DNA from: CAIYHK01 sp964638795
GTDB lineage: Bacteria > Actinomycetota > Acidimicrobiia > Acidimicrobiales > Ilumatobacteraceae
NCBI GenBank assembly: GCA_964638795.1
Contig: CAZXAX010000001.1
Span: forward strand, 1 to 64,000
Direction: 5' to 3'
Length of the DNA: 64,000 nucleotides
The notes under the pieces were generated by a model, which did no database searches, was not told the DNA's origin, and saw only the letters and a list, made by a program, of their open reading frames with translations. The position numbers and the translations under genes were made by a program. Shown here piece by piece: positions 1-8,535 of the stretch (position 1 is its first letter; the number at the start of each line of letters is the position of its first letter).

Positions 1-2
1 TC

Positions 3-449
3 GTGGCATTGGACCAGTGGTCCAAACATTGGGCGGTTGGCTCGTTGTCAGACGGACACATCGTTGACGTGATCTCCACGCTTCGATTCAAACTCTCGTT
101 TAACTCGGGAATGGCGTTCTCAACCGGCAGCGGATCAGGCCCGATTATCGGCGTTTTGGCCATAGGAGTAACAATCGGGATGATCGTCTGGCAGTTGCGC
201 ATGGTGCGTGCCGGCATGACATCAAAATTCATGTTGGTAGTAACCGGGATGATCGTCGGCGGAGCATGGGGCAATGTTGTGGATCGGCTCTTCCGTGGTG
301 ATGCGTGGTTGCGAGGAAGCGTCGTTGATTTCATTGACCTTCAATGGTGGCCAGTTTTCAATATCGCTGATTCAGCCGTGACTGTTGGCGTGATCCTCAT
401 GTTCATTGCCTCGGTCTTTGCAAGAAAGCCGGAAGCCTCCGATGTCTGA
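3..449 (+). CDS. lspA: Lipoprotein signal peptidase (LspA), 5' end cut by window
   Basis: Membrane aspartyl peptidase that removes the signal peptide from prolipoproteins after lipidation of the lipobox cysteine. The 148 visible residues begin at the conserved LDQ segment of the first helix, so the true start lies before the window. The two catalytic aspartates are seen in GNVVDR (Asp94 of the visible part) and FNIADS (Asp123), with the VDFID segment between them. Hydrophobic stretches around residues 47-65, 77-90 and 122-139 fit the four-helix fold. The 3' end overlaps rluD by 8 nt, the lspA-rluD pairing common in bacteria. A candidate substrate is the DUF3048 lipoprotein at 18545. Confidence 0.93.
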   Translation: MALDQWSKHWAVGSLSDGHIVDVISTLRFKLSFNSGMAFSTGSGSGPIIGVLAIGVTIGMIVWQLRMVRAGMTSKFMLVVTGMIVGGAWGNVVDRLFRGDAWLRGSVVDFIDLQWWPVFNIADSAVTVGVILMFIASVFARKPEASDV

Positions 450-1404
450 TATTTCAAATCAAGTGGTTGAAGACCTGATCCCGGCCTCGCTGGACAACGA
501 ACGAGTAGATCGCATCGTTTCGTTAATGGCTGATGTATCGCGCTCGGTTGCCGCCACGATGGTCTCTGCTGGTGGCGTTTCAGTTGATGGGGCAGTGGAG
601 ACCTCCGGAAAGATTCGTCTTAGCGAAGGACAAACCGTTCGCGTAGATCTTTCGTATCTTCCTGGCGAAGTACTTCCACAGCCCGATGCTTCAATTGAGG
701 TAACAGTTGTCTACTCCGATGATGATGTAATCGTCATCAACAAGCCCGCAGGTTTGGTGGTTCATCCAGGTGCCGGAAATCCAGATCGCACCCTTGTCAA
801 TGGTCTTCTTGCGCGATTCCCTGAGATTGCCTCCGTTGGTGAACAAAATCGTCCTGGAATTGTGCACCGTCTTGACTCTGGTACGTCGGGATTGATGATG
901 GTGGCGCGCACAGACCACGCCTATGAACACCTGGTTGAGATGCTCTCAACTCATCAAGTTCGACGCACTTATCTCGCACTCGTGGCTGGCGTGCCCGACT
1001 CGAAATCGGGTGTTATAGATGCACCAATTGGCCGTGATCAGCGCGATCCTTTGCGAATGGCAGTGTCCGTCAGCGGACGCTTTGCTCGCACGCAGTACGA
1101 GGTGCTGCAGGAGTTTGCAGAACCGATCAGTTGTGCGCTCGTGCGTTGTGACCTGGAAACAGGTCGTACGCACCAAATACGTGTTCACCTTGGGGCAATT
1201 GGTCATCCTGTAATTGGTGATGGAACCTACAAGGGGGTTCGTGAGGGTCTCAAGTTTCCGCGCCCAGCTCTACACGCTGCGGTACTTGCTTTTGAGCATC
1301 CGACCACGGGCGACGAGATGTCCTTTACGGCTCCGTTGCCAAGTGACTTTGAAAAACTTCTGCACACGCTCGAACCAGAGTTCGCAACGATTGATCTTCA
1401 GTGA
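442..1404 (+). CDS. rluD: 23S rRNA pseudouridine synthase, RluD/RluA family
   Basis: Isomerises uridine to pseudouridine in 23S rRNA. An N-terminal S4 RNA-binding domain (about residues 14-75) precedes the catalytic domain. The motif HRLDSGTSGLMM carries the catalytic aspartate (Asp145), and NKPAGLVVHPG lies at 100-110. At 320 aa it is normal for RluD. I chose ATG 442 because GGAAG lies just upstream; an in-frame ATG at 406 would add 12 residues and a longer overlap with lspA. Its 3' end overlaps the convergent Rrf2 gene by 7 nt. The exact target uridines cannot be read from sequence; RluD (sites 1911/1915/1917) is the usual assignment for the gene next to lspA. Confidence 0.93.
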   Translation: MSDISNQVVEDLIPASLDNERVDRIVSLMADVSRSVAATMVSAGGVSVDGAVETSGKIRLSEGQTVRVDLSYLPGEVLPQPDASIEVTVVYSDDDVIVINKPAGLVVHPGAGNPDRTLVNGLLARFPEIASVGEQNRPGIVHRLDSGTSGLMMVARTDHAYEHLVEMLSTHQVRRTYLALVAGVPDSKSGVIDAPIGRDQRDPLRMAVSVSGRFARTQYEVLQEFAEPISCALVRCDLETGRTHQIRVHLGAIGHPVIGDGTYKGVREGLKFPRPALHAAVLAFEHPTTGDEMSFTAPLPSDFEKLLHTLEPEFATIDLQ

Positions 1405-1844
1405 AGAGTTGAAGAGTCTGGCCACGCCGCGGTGCCACGTGTGGCATTAGCGATGTCGTCAAGGGTGTATGAATCGAGATGTTTGCGCATGTGATCGCCG
1501 GCAACGTTCCAAATCGCAAGCAGAACACACTGCCCTTCGTGGTCACAGGCACCGTCGGTGTGGGGCTGACCAAAATCACCGAGGGTAATGGGGCCATCCA
1601 CGGCGGAGATCACCTCGGAGAGACGAATTTCCGACGCGGGTCTTGAGAGGACGTAACCGCCACCTACACCGCGCTTGCTCTTCACTAATCCTGCACCTTT
1701 TAGGGCTAGAAGAATCTGCTCAAGGTAGGGCTGCGGAAGACCTGTGCGCTCAGCGATGTCGCGAACACTGGTTGGGCCCGCGGACTCCTGATGCAAAGCG
1801 AGAGAAAGCAAGGCTCTGCATGCATAATCACCTCGGGTCGACAC
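1398..1844 (-). CDS. Rrf2-family transcriptional regulator
   Basis: Winged-helix DNA-binding regulator of the IscR/NsrR/SufR group, 148 aa from GTG 1844, which begins the usual STRGDYA segment. The family recognition region TGLPQPYLEQIL (about 34-45) and the wing KRGVGGGYVLSRPA (57-70) are clear. Iron-sulfur ligand residues are atypical. C100 and C106 align with the last two cysteines of IscR, but the first is missing (Pro94 there); a further cysteine, C9, sits at the N terminus with D6 nearby. Whether it binds a cluster is open. It is divergent from the phosphodiesterase gene with 81 bp between starts, and that spacer holds two perfect inverted repeats. The target regulon is unknown: no isc or suf genes are in view. 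Confidence 0.88.
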   Translation of the reverse strand: MSTRGDYACRALLSLALHQESAGPTSVRDIAERTGLPQPYLEQILLALKGAGLVKSKRGVGGGYVLSRPASEIRLSEVISAVDGPITLGDFGQPHTDGACDHEGQCVLLAIWNVAGDHMRKHLDSYTLDDIANATRGTAAWPDSSTLH

Positions 1845-1863
1845 ACGCACAAGCCCAGCGTAG

Positions 1864-1876
1864 GTGCCACGGGCAC
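1864..1876. promoter_or_regulatory. Inverted repeat, candidate operator of the Rrf2 regulator
   Basis: GTGCC-ACG-GGCAC is a perfect 5-bp inverted repeat in the 81-bp divergent spacer. It lies immediately upstream of a possible - strand -10 hexamer (TACGCT, 1862-1857) for the Rrf2 gene, a suitable place for autorepression. This is inference from position and symmetry only. Confidence 0.35.
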
Positions 1877-1888
1877 TCAGAGCGAACA

Positions 1889-1897
1889 ATTGGCAAT
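1889..1897. promoter_or_regulatory. Short palindrome in the Rrf2/phosphodiesterase spacer
   Basis: ATTG-G-CAAT is symmetric about its central base. It sits 29 bp before the start of the + strand phosphodiesterase gene, where it could serve as a second regulator site or simply be part of an AT-rich promoter. Low support. Confidence 0.25.
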
Positions 1898-1925
1898 AAG
1901 TGAGCATCGGTGGTGGACTATCGCA

Positions 1926-3035
1926 GTGGAACTTTCCGATGCCGAGGTCAAACAAGTTGTTGACTCACCAACCCTGCCTGCCTATGGCGACGGGGGATTG
2001 AGTGGCATCGTGCCAGACCTTCTCGGCTACGGAAGTGGCTGGACCGGGGATTCGCATGCCCCAACGGTGCTCTTAGTCATTGACGGTCTTGGCTGGAATC
2101 AGCTCCAAGCACGCAAAAATCTGACTCCAACAATGAGTTCAATGGATGCACAATGTGTCACCAGCATCGCACCAACAACCACAGCTGCTGGGCTCACGTC
2201 GATTACTACAGGAGCGTCGCCTTCGGAGCACGGATTGCTTGGCTATCGGATGGAGCTTGGTGGTGGCGTGATGAATGTGTTGCGTTGGCATGATCGCCAA
2301 GGTGATCTGCGCGCTTCGCAACCACCGGCGCAAGTTCAACCCTGCCCACCTTTTATGGGTACAAAGATTCCAGTGATCTCTAGATCAGAGTTTGCCGAGA
2401 CTGGATTTACCATTGCGCATCTTCGTGGCAGCACACACATTGGCTGGCGCAAGATTTCTTCAATTGCGGTTCATGTCGGCGAACAGTTGAGGCAGGGTCA
2501 GGAATTTGTCTACGCGTATTACGACGGCGTTGACAGCGTTGCTCACGAAAAAGGTTTTGGCGATTTCTACGATGCTGAACTGCGTACTGCTGATCGATTA
2601 GTAGCCGACATCATCTCGGTGTTACCCGCCGGCGCGCGATTGTTTGTTACCGCAGATCACGGACAAGTCACGGTTGGTGAAGCGGTCGTCAGCCTTGACG
2701 ACGACGTCTTGAATCTGGTTCGTGCGCAGTCAGGTGAGGGGCGATTTCGTTGGCTCCACGCCAAGCAAGGCACCGCCGACGCACTACTGGCGGCTGCGCA
2801 GCGCTATGGCGACCGCGCCTGGGTGGTTTCACGGGAACAAGTGGTGGATGAGGGCTGGATGGGCAAAAACATGCCTTCCATTCATCAGGCGCGCCTTGGT
2901 GATGTTGCGCTGGTGGCCCGGACCAACGTGACCTTTGACGACCCCGAGGAAAATGGGCCATTCAGGCTCGTTTGCCGTCACGGTTCGTTGACCCCTGACG
3001 AGATGCTTGTACCGTTACTGAGCGCTACCGCATGA
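1926..3035 (+). CDS. Alkaline-phosphatase superfamily protein (type I phosphodiesterase/nucleotide pyrophosphatase-like)
   Basis: Metal-dependent phosphoesterase of the nucleotide pyrophosphatase/phosphodiesterase group; substrate unknown. Metal and nucleophile motifs are complete: LLVIDGLGW with Asp53, a threonine run TTT at 84-86 followed by GASPSEHGLLGYR, YYDGVDSVAH at 198-207, TADHGQ at 242-247 and RHGSL at 351-355. No signal peptide or membrane segment is seen, so it is probably cytoplasmic. I chose GTG 1926 because it gives the usual short N terminus; the open frame runs back to 1791 but that part would cross the Rrf2 promoter. 369 aa. It is followed after 22 nt by the proteasome activator gene. 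Confidence 0.85.
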   Translation: MELSDAEVKQVVDSPTLPAYGDGGLSGIVPDLLGYGSGWTGDSHAPTVLLVIDGLGWNQLQARKNLTPTMSSMDAQCVTSIAPTTTAAGLTSITTGASPSEHGLLGYRMELGGGVMNVLRWHDRQGDLRASQPPAQVQPCPPFMGTKIPVISRSEFAETGFTIAHLRGSTHIGWRKISSIAVHVGEQLRQGQEFVYAYYDGVDSVAHEKGFGDFYDAELRTADRLVADIISVLPAGARLFVTADHGQVTVGEAVVSLDDDVLNLVRAQSGEGRFRWLHAKQGTADALLAAAQRYGDRAWVVSREQVVDEGWMGKNMPSIHQARLGDVALVARTNVTFDDPEENGPFRLVCRHGSLTPDEMLVPLLSATA

Positions 3036-3057
3036 AGAAAACTTTCAAGGAGACGCA

Positions 3058-3558
3058 TTGAGTAACCAGGATCCAATCCAGCCATCCAACGCGACCGAGA
3101 ACATTCGTAAAGGTGAACTCATTGCCCCAGAAGCTGGGGCTGGAGATGAAGAACAAGTGACCGAGCCCGCCAAGGTGATGCGGATTGGTTCGATGATTCG
3201 CCAGTTACTCGAAGAAGTCCGTAACACCACGCTTGACGATGCATCGCGTGAACGACTCGCAGAAATTTATGAACGCTCAATTGTTGAACTTGCCGATGCC
3301 ATATCGCCGGACCTGCAAGAAGAACTCCAGATGTTGACACTGCCTTTCAAAGAAGGCGAAATTCCATCCGACTCTGAGTTGAGAATCGCAAAAGCGCAGT
3401 TAGTGGGTTGGTTGGAAGGGCTCTTTCACGGCATTCAAGCCACGCTTTTTGCGCAGCAACTCGCAGCCCAACAACAACTCCAGCAGATGCGCCAAATCCC
3501 CCAGGGAATGGGTGGGCCAGACCCCCGTATGGGCGAGCGTCCAGGCACCTACATCTGA
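3058..3558 (+). CDS. bpa: Bacterial proteasome activator (Bpa/PafE family)
   Basis: ATP-independent ring-forming activator that opens the 20S proteasome gate and feeds it unfolded proteins in mycobacteria. Residues about 35-146 closely match the remembered mycobacterial sequence: EPAKVMRIGSMIRQLLEEV, then an ELREEL-like segment, then AQLVGWLEGLFHGIQATLFA. The C terminus GTYI corresponds to the GQYL tail that docks into the proteasome alpha-ring pockets. The N-terminal 33 residues are acidic and variable, as in the family. TTG start at 3058, supported by AAGGAG 8 nt upstream. No proteasome or Pup genes are in the window, so this gene implies they lie elsewhere in the genome. Confidence 0.93.
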   Translation: MSNQDPIQPSNATENIRKGELIAPEAGAGDEEQVTEPAKVMRIGSMIRQLLEEVRNTTLDDASRERLAEIYERSIVELADAISPDLQEELQMLTLPFKEGEIPSDSELRIAKAQLVGWLEGLFHGIQATLFAQQLAAQQQLQQMRQIPQGMGGPDPRMGERPGTYI

Positions 3559-3630
3559 GTACTCGGGGTCTGAAAAATCATTCCGAGAAACGCACGTGAG
3601 TGTCACATGGTGCTGGTATTTTCGGATTCC

Positions 3631-3636
3631 TAGTTT
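3631..3636 (+). promoter_or_regulatory. Candidate -10 box (TAGTTT) for dnaE
   Basis: The 96-bp spacer between bpa and dnaE holds TAGTTT ending 18 nt before the dnaE GTG, with an AAAGG ribosome site in between. No convincing -35 is visible. Confidence 0.4.
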
Positions 3637-3654
3637 CGACTGAAAGGCATTCTC

Positions 3655-6600
3655 GTGGGCGACTCGTTCACCCACCTTCACGTTCACACGGAATACTCGA
3701 TGCTCGACGGCGCTTCGCGCCTGAGCGAAGTGATTGCCGAGGCCGTGAAGGACGGTCAACCCGCTATCGGCATTACTGACCACGGGAACATGTATGGCGT
3801 GCTCGATTTCTATCGGGAATGTCTGTCCCAAGGGATCAAGCCGATCATCGGCACCGAGGGCTACATGGCCCACGAGCACCGTAGCGAGCGTCCAACCCGG
3901 CGCGGAAAACTCGATGATGCCGGCGGTGATACCGAAGGTGGTGGAAAGTTGTACTACCACCTCACACTTCTGGCCGAGAACAACGCCGGCTACCGCAACC
4001 TGATTCAGCTTTCGAGTCGGGCATTTCTGGAGGGGTACTACTACCAGCCGCGAATGGACTGGGAACTGCTCCAACAGCACTCAGAGGGCCTCATTGCCAC
4101 CACGGGATGCCTCGGTGGGCACGTCCTGCAGGCTCTCCTTAAGGGCGATGAAAAGGGCGCTCTTGATAAAGCGGGAAGGCTGCAGGAAATTTTTGGCAAG
4201 GACAACTTGTTTGTCGAGATCCAAGATCACGGAATTCCAGATCAACAACGCACCAATCCGCAACTCATTGAACTCGCGCGCAAAATTGGCGCACCGCTGT
4301 TAGCCACGAATGACTCGCACTACACACACAAGCACGATGCTGATGCACATGATGCTCTGCTGTGTGTGCAGACCGGAGCATTGCGGTCAGATCCAAACCG
4401 TTTCAAGTTCACCGGCACTGAGCACTATCTCAAGGCTGCTCACGAAATGCGCCACTTGTTCCGCGAGATTCCAGAAGCGTGCGATAGTTCCCTGTGGATT
4501 GCTGAGCGTTCAAATGTGGAGATTGTTTTCGGTGAGCCCAAGTTGCCCAAATTCCCGCTGCCGGCTGAGTTTGCTACTGACATCGAATACCTCACTCATC
4601 TGACCGACCTCGGCGCGAAGATGCGTTGGGGTGAGAAGATTCCAAAAGCGGTGAAGGAACGCCTCGCGTATGAGCTCAAGGTCATCTCTGACATGGGCTT
4701 TGCTTCGTACTTCCTCATTGTGTGGGATCTAATCAAATACGCCAAAGACTCTGGGATTCGTGTTGGTCCAGGTCGTGGTTCGGCTGCCGGATGTGCAGTG
4801 GCGTACTGCTTACGCATAACTGAACTCGACCCTGTCAAGTACGACCTTCTGTTTGAGCGCTTCTTGAACCCGAGCCGCAAATCAATGCCTGACATCGACA
4901 TGGACTTTGACTCGCGTTATCGCGATGAGATGATTCGCTACGCGGCCGAGCGTTACGGCCGCGATCATGTGGCGCAGATAATCACCTTTGGCACAATCAA
5001 AGCCCGCAACGCCGTTCGCGATGCGGCACGAGTTCTCGGTTTTCCGTATGGTCTTGGCGACAAGATCGCAAAAGCAATGCCACCACTAGTGATGGGTCGG
5101 GACACGCCACTCAAATATTGCTTTGAAGAGGATGAGAAACATCGCTCCGGTTACCAGGCTGCGAAAGATTTGCGTGATCTGTACAACAGTGAGCCTGATG
5201 TGAAGGTAATTGTCGATACCGCACGCGGCATTGAGGGCTTGAAGCGTTCTGTGGGAATACACGCAGCTGCTGTGGTGATCACTGACCTGCCCGTTACTGA
5301 TTACATGCCAATTCAACGCAAGGCGGAAACGGGTCAAAATCCTGAAGACGCCCCCATAGTCACTCAATTTGAAATGCACGGTGTTGAGAGCCTTGGTCTG
5401 TTGAAGATGGATTTTCTCGGTCTTCGCAACCTTGACGTGATCACGGATGCGGTTGAACTCATACGCGCAGAGCGCGATCCGAACTTCGATATTGACTCAG
5501 TACCTCTTGATGATCAACGAACCTTTGATTTGCTTTCACGGGGCGACACAATCGGAGTTTTCCAGTTGGAGTCGCCTCCAATGCGTGCGCTGTTGCGGTC
5601 GCTCGAGCCAAACTCGTTTGAGGACGTGTCGGCTGTAATTGCGCTGTATCGGCCGGGTCCAATGAGCGAGAACATGCACTACGGCTATGCAAACCGCAAG
5701 AACAATCGTGCACCAGTCGAGTTCTTCCATCCCGACGCTGCCGAAGTGCTTGGGGACACTTACGGGCTCATGATCTACCAAGAGTCAATGATGCGCGTGG
5801 CGCAGAAGTTCGCTGGCTATTCACTGGCCGAAGCAGACAACCTTCGTAAGGCATGTGGCAAGAAAGATCGCGCCGCGATGAAGAAAGAGCGTGCTGCTTT
5901 TGAGGCTGGGTGTGAGCGCGTTGGCTATGGCGGCAAGTTGGGCAAAGAATTATTTGACACCATTGAAAAATTCGCCGACTACGCGTTCAACAAGTCGCAC
6001 AGCTTCGGCTACGGCCTTATCACGTACCAGACCGCTTATCTAAAGGCGAACTACCCAGTGGAGTACCTCGCGTGTCTCTTGACTTCTGTTAAGAGTTCCC
6101 TCGACAAGGCGGGTCTCTATCTGGCGGACTGTCGTGCAAACGGCGTCAAAGTTCTCACACCAGATGTGAATAAGTCGCAGCTGAACTTTGCCACCACAGC
6201 AGGAGATGACGGTTCGCGCCAGATCACATTCGGGCTTAGCGCGATTCGCAATGTTGGAGAGGTATTGGTCAAGCAGCTCATCGAGGAACGCAACGCAAAC
6301 GGACCCTTCGCATCGTTTTATGACTTTGCTTTTCGCGTGCCAGAACAAGTACTGAATCGGCGCGCTCTTGAATCACTGATTAAGGCCGGAGCATTTGATT
6401 CGCTTGGTCACCCGAGGCGTGGATTGTTAATGGTGTTTGAATCAATTGTTGATGCGGCGATAACAAAACGCCGTGAACGCGATCAGGGCATCATGAGCCT
6501 GTTTGACGCAATCGATTCCGATGCGCCCGGTCCTGATGTGGAAATTGCGATCCCCGAAATGGAATTCGACAAGTCTGAACGCTTGCGAGTGGAAAAAGAG

Positions 6601-7194
6601 ATGCTCGGTCTCTACATATCGGATCATCCGTTGAGCGGGATTGAATCCGCATTGCGTCGACGCGTTGAGATGTCAATTGCAGATGCCGTTGAGCGTAACG
6701 ATGGTGACATCATCACGGTTGGTGGAATTGTGACCGGATTCGCCCGCAAGTTCACAAAGCGTGGAGATCAGATGGGTGTTTTCGTCCTTGAAGATCTCCA
6801 GTCCGCTGCCGAGGTCACGTTGTTTCCTCGCACACTCGCCGAACACGGTCACAAACTCGCGGATGATGCAATTGTTCTCGTGCGTGCGCGTCTGGATAAA
6901 CGAGATGAAGGTCGTGTTGGTCTGCTGGCCCAGGAGATCACTGTGCTGACCAATCTCTCCTCAGGAGCTCCGACACTGAACCTCACGCTTCCTGCAATGT
7001 CTGTCGACCCATCGCTCGCGGGACGCTTGCGGGCCATTCTCGGAGAACATCCAGGGGATTCGCAGGTCGTCGTTGATATCGGTAATGGCAATATCTTTCG
7101 ACTCCCGGACCAATACTGCGTCAATGTGGAAACGGTGGTTGGGGCTTTGCGTGTGGCCTTTGGGCACGAAATCATCACTGCAAACGCCGAATAA
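3655..7194 (+). CDS. dnaE: DNA polymerase III alpha subunit (replicative, DnaE1 type)
   Basis: Catalytic subunit of the chromosomal replicase, 1179 aa. Order: PHP domain (about 1-280), polymerase core, helix-hairpin-helix, OB fold near 1018-1060. The palm aspartates are visible in PDIDMDFD (D413, D415) and KMDFLGLRN (D586). The PHP domain keeps its metal ligands (HLHVHTEYS, ITDHGN, TEGYM, NDSHYTH). In Mycobacterium tuberculosis the PHP domain of DnaE1 is the proofreading exonuclease; intact ligands suggest the same here (inference). GTG start at 3655 has AAAGG 11 nt upstream. It sits alone in its transcription block, with 54 bp before the next gene. Confidence 0.97.
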   Translation: MGDSFTHLHVHTEYSMLDGASRLSEVIAEAVKDGQPAIGITDHGNMYGVLDFYRECLSQGIKPIIGTEGYMAHEHRSERPTRRGKLDDAGGDTEGGGKLYYHLTLLAENNAGYRNLIQLSSRAFLEGYYYQPRMDWELLQQHSEGLIATTGCLGGHVLQALLKGDEKGALDKAGRLQEIFGKDNLFVEIQDHGIPDQQRTNPQLIELARKIGAPLLATNDSHYTHKHDADAHDALLCVQTGALRSDPNRFKFTGTEHYLKAAHEMRHLFREIPEACDSSLWIAERSNVEIVFGEPKLPKFPLPAEFATDIEYLTHLTDLGAKMRWGEKIPKAVKERLAYELKVISDMGFASYFLIVWDLIKYAKDSGIRVGPGRGSAAGCAVAYCLRITELDPVKYDLLFERFLNPSRKSMPDIDMDFDSRYRDEMIRYAAERYGRDHVAQIITFGTIKARNAVRDAARVLGFPYGLGDKIAKAMPPLVMGRDTPLKYCFEEDEKHRSGYQAAKDLRDLYNSEPDVKVIVDTARGIEGLKRSVGIHAAAVVITDLPVTDYMPIQRKAETGQNPEDAPIVTQFEMHGVESLGLLKMDFLGLRNLDVITDAVELIRAERDPNFDIDSVPLDDQRTFDLLSRGDTIGVFQLESPPMRALLRSLEPNSFEDVSAVIALYRPGPMSENMHYGYANRKNNRAPVEFFHPDAAEVLGDTYGLMIYQESMMRVAQKFAGYSLAEADNLRKACGKKDRAAMKKERAAFEAGCERVGYGGKLGKELFDTIEKFADYAFNKSHSFGYGLITYQTAYLKANYPVEYLACLLTSVKSSLDKAGLYLADCRANGVKVLTPDVNKSQLNFATTAGDDGSRQITFGLSAIRNVGEVLVKQLIEERNANGPFASFYDFAFRVPEQVLNRRALESLIKAGAFDSLGHPRRGLLMVFESIVDAAITKRRERDQGIMSLFDAIDSDAPGPDVEIAIPEMEFDKSERLRVEKEMLGLYISDHPLSGIESALRRRVEMSIADAVERNDGDIITVGGIVTGFARKFTKRGDQMGVFVLEDLQSAAEVTLFPRTLAEHGHKLADDAIVLVRARLDKRDEGRVGLLAQEITVLTNLSSGAPTLNLTLPAMSVDPSLAGRLRAILGEHPGDSQVVVDIGNGNIFRLPDQYCVNVETVVGALRVAFGHEIITANAE

Positions 7195-7248
7195 TTAAGC
7201 CTTTCCCGTTTAGGGGATTCAGGGCAAAAGTGGCAAAATAGATAGTCC

Positions 7249-7908
7249 ATGGCTCTTGACGTTGTCACCAATGACTGTTCGGCACTGACCGACAGCGACC
7301 TGGACGAAATGGCGTCCATGGGCGGCGCATTCGATATTGGCCTGTTGTCTAAAGCCAAAGAGGACTGGGTGCTGAGCACCACGGCGCGCGACAACGGCAA
7401 GCTGCACGGTTACACGTTCTCAACATTGGAGAGACTCGGTGGGACTCCGTGTGTCCTCATCGGAATGATGAGCATCAAGCGCACGTCAAAACGTGACTCT
7501 GTTCTCAAAGGCTTGATGAGTGAGGCCTATCACCGTGCATTGATGGCGTTCCCAGATGAAGACGTTGTTGTTGCAACGCGAATGATCCGCGCAGATGCAA
7601 TGGAAGCCTTCACAAAACTGACTTCGATTATTCCGCGCAATGCGCATAAAGCAGTCGGTGAAGAGCGTGCATGGGGGCGTCGACTCGCAAAGAAGTTCGG
7701 TGTCGAATCAAATTACGACCAAGACTCGTTCGTAGTAAAGGCCAATGGTCAGAGTGGCTTTCTTGATTTTGAGACCCTCAAGCCTGAGAAGATCAAACCT
7801 GAAGTGGCCTCACAGTTCACTGGTGTGAACGCAAACAAAGGTGGGGCGCTCATCGTTCATGGCTGGACGATGGCCGAGAGTCTGATCAAGCTCGGCCGCC
7901 CTTCCTGA
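7249..7908 (+). CDS. Unknown protein, possible GNAT-like fold
   Basis: A 219-aa soluble protein I do not recognise. The middle part (about 60-130) reads like the beta-strand, helix, strand order of an acetyltransferase: CVLIGMMSIKRT, then a basic KRDSVLKGLMSEAYHRAL helix, then DEDVVVATRM. However, the acetyl-CoA loop (Q/RxxGxG/A) is not present in clean form, so enzyme activity is unproven. The phrase GKLHGYTFSTLERLGGTP fits an early GNAT strand pair. No signal peptide or membrane segment. The spacer before it is AT-rich, with a loose -10 around 7239-7246 just ahead of the ATG. It is followed 13 nt later by the nitroreductase, so the two may be co-transcribed. Confidence 0.7.
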   Translation: MALDVVTNDCSALTDSDLDEMASMGGAFDIGLLSKAKEDWVLSTTARDNGKLHGYTFSTLERLGGTPCVLIGMMSIKRTSKRDSVLKGLMSEAYHRALMAFPDEDVVVATRMIRADAMEAFTKLTSIIPRNAHKAVGEERAWGRRLAKKFGVESNYDQDSFVVKANGQSGFLDFETLKPEKIKPEVASQFTGVNANKGGALIVHGWTMAESLIKLGRPS

Positions 7909-7921
7909 TCCGAGAGAGTTG

Positions 7922-8524
7922 ATGGACTTCGTTGAAGTCGTGCGCTCAAGGCGGATGACTCGCAACTTTTCCTCCGAGCCAGTTCATTCAGCAACAGTCG
8001 AGATTGCTATTGATCTTGCAACTCGGGCACCAAGTGCAGGTAAGACCCAAGGTTGGCATGTAGTCGCACTTGAAGATGAGTCGCTTGTTCGTTTCTGGTC
8101 GATTGTCTTTCCCGAAGACAAGCGTGCGAGTTTCAAATGGCCCGGACTGTTTGATGCACCATTAGTAACCCTTTGGTTGGCAGATCCGCAGTCATATGTT
8201 GAGAGGTACTCAGAGCCCGACAAGGCGCATACTGGGCTCGGTGCTGGGGTTGATGCGTGGCCAACCCCTTATTGGACTATTGATGGGTCAATGGCGCTTG
8301 GAACTTTTCTGCTCGCACTTGAGAACTCTGGATTGGGCGCGCTGTTGTTCGCTGTTTTCAACAACCGCGAAGTTCTTGTGACCGAGCTTGGCGTTCCTTC
8401 ACATCTTGAACTGTTGGGCGCGGTCGCCGTTGGGTATCCCAATCAGGGGCCGAGACAGCCTGGCGTGAGTGCGAGTCGTAAGCGCCGATCACCAGCGCAG
8501 ATAATTCACCGCAATCGCTGGTAG
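7922..8524 (+). CDS. Nitroreductase-family flavoprotein
   Basis: FMN-dependent oxidoreductase of the nitroreductase fold, 200 aa. Family marks: N-terminal VVRSRRMTRNF (the RxSxRxF-type FMN phosphate contact), LATRAPSAGKTQGWH at about 32-47, and a C-terminal LGAVAVGYPNQGPR typical of the last strand. Between them DGSMALGTFLLALENSGLGALL is the usual core helix region. The substrate cannot be inferred. ATG 7922 is preferred over the adjacent TTG 7919. It ends 11 bp from the convergent fabI gene. Confidence 0.85.
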   Translation: MDFVEVVRSRRMTRNFSSEPVHSATVEIAIDLATRAPSAGKTQGWHVVALEDESLVRFWSIVFPEDKRASFKWPGLFDAPLVTLWLADPQSYVERYSEPDKAHTGLGAGVDAWPTPYWTIDGSMALGTFLLALENSGLGALLFAVFNNREVLVTELGVPSHLELLGAVAVGYPNQGPRQPGVSASRKRRSPAQIIHRNRW

Positions 8525-8535
8525 CGACTTAGTGG

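Noticed and set aside
1433..1446. TGCCAC-GT-GTGGCA as a bidirectional terminator between rluD and the Rrf2 gene
   Set aside because: The stem is short with a 2-nt centre, there is no T-run, and it lies in Rrf2 coding sequence; not strong enough to list.
3400..4080. 226-codon open frame on the - strand across bpa and dnaE
   Set aside because: It lies fully opposite two strongly conserved genes and has no recognisable motif; a shadow of their codon bias.
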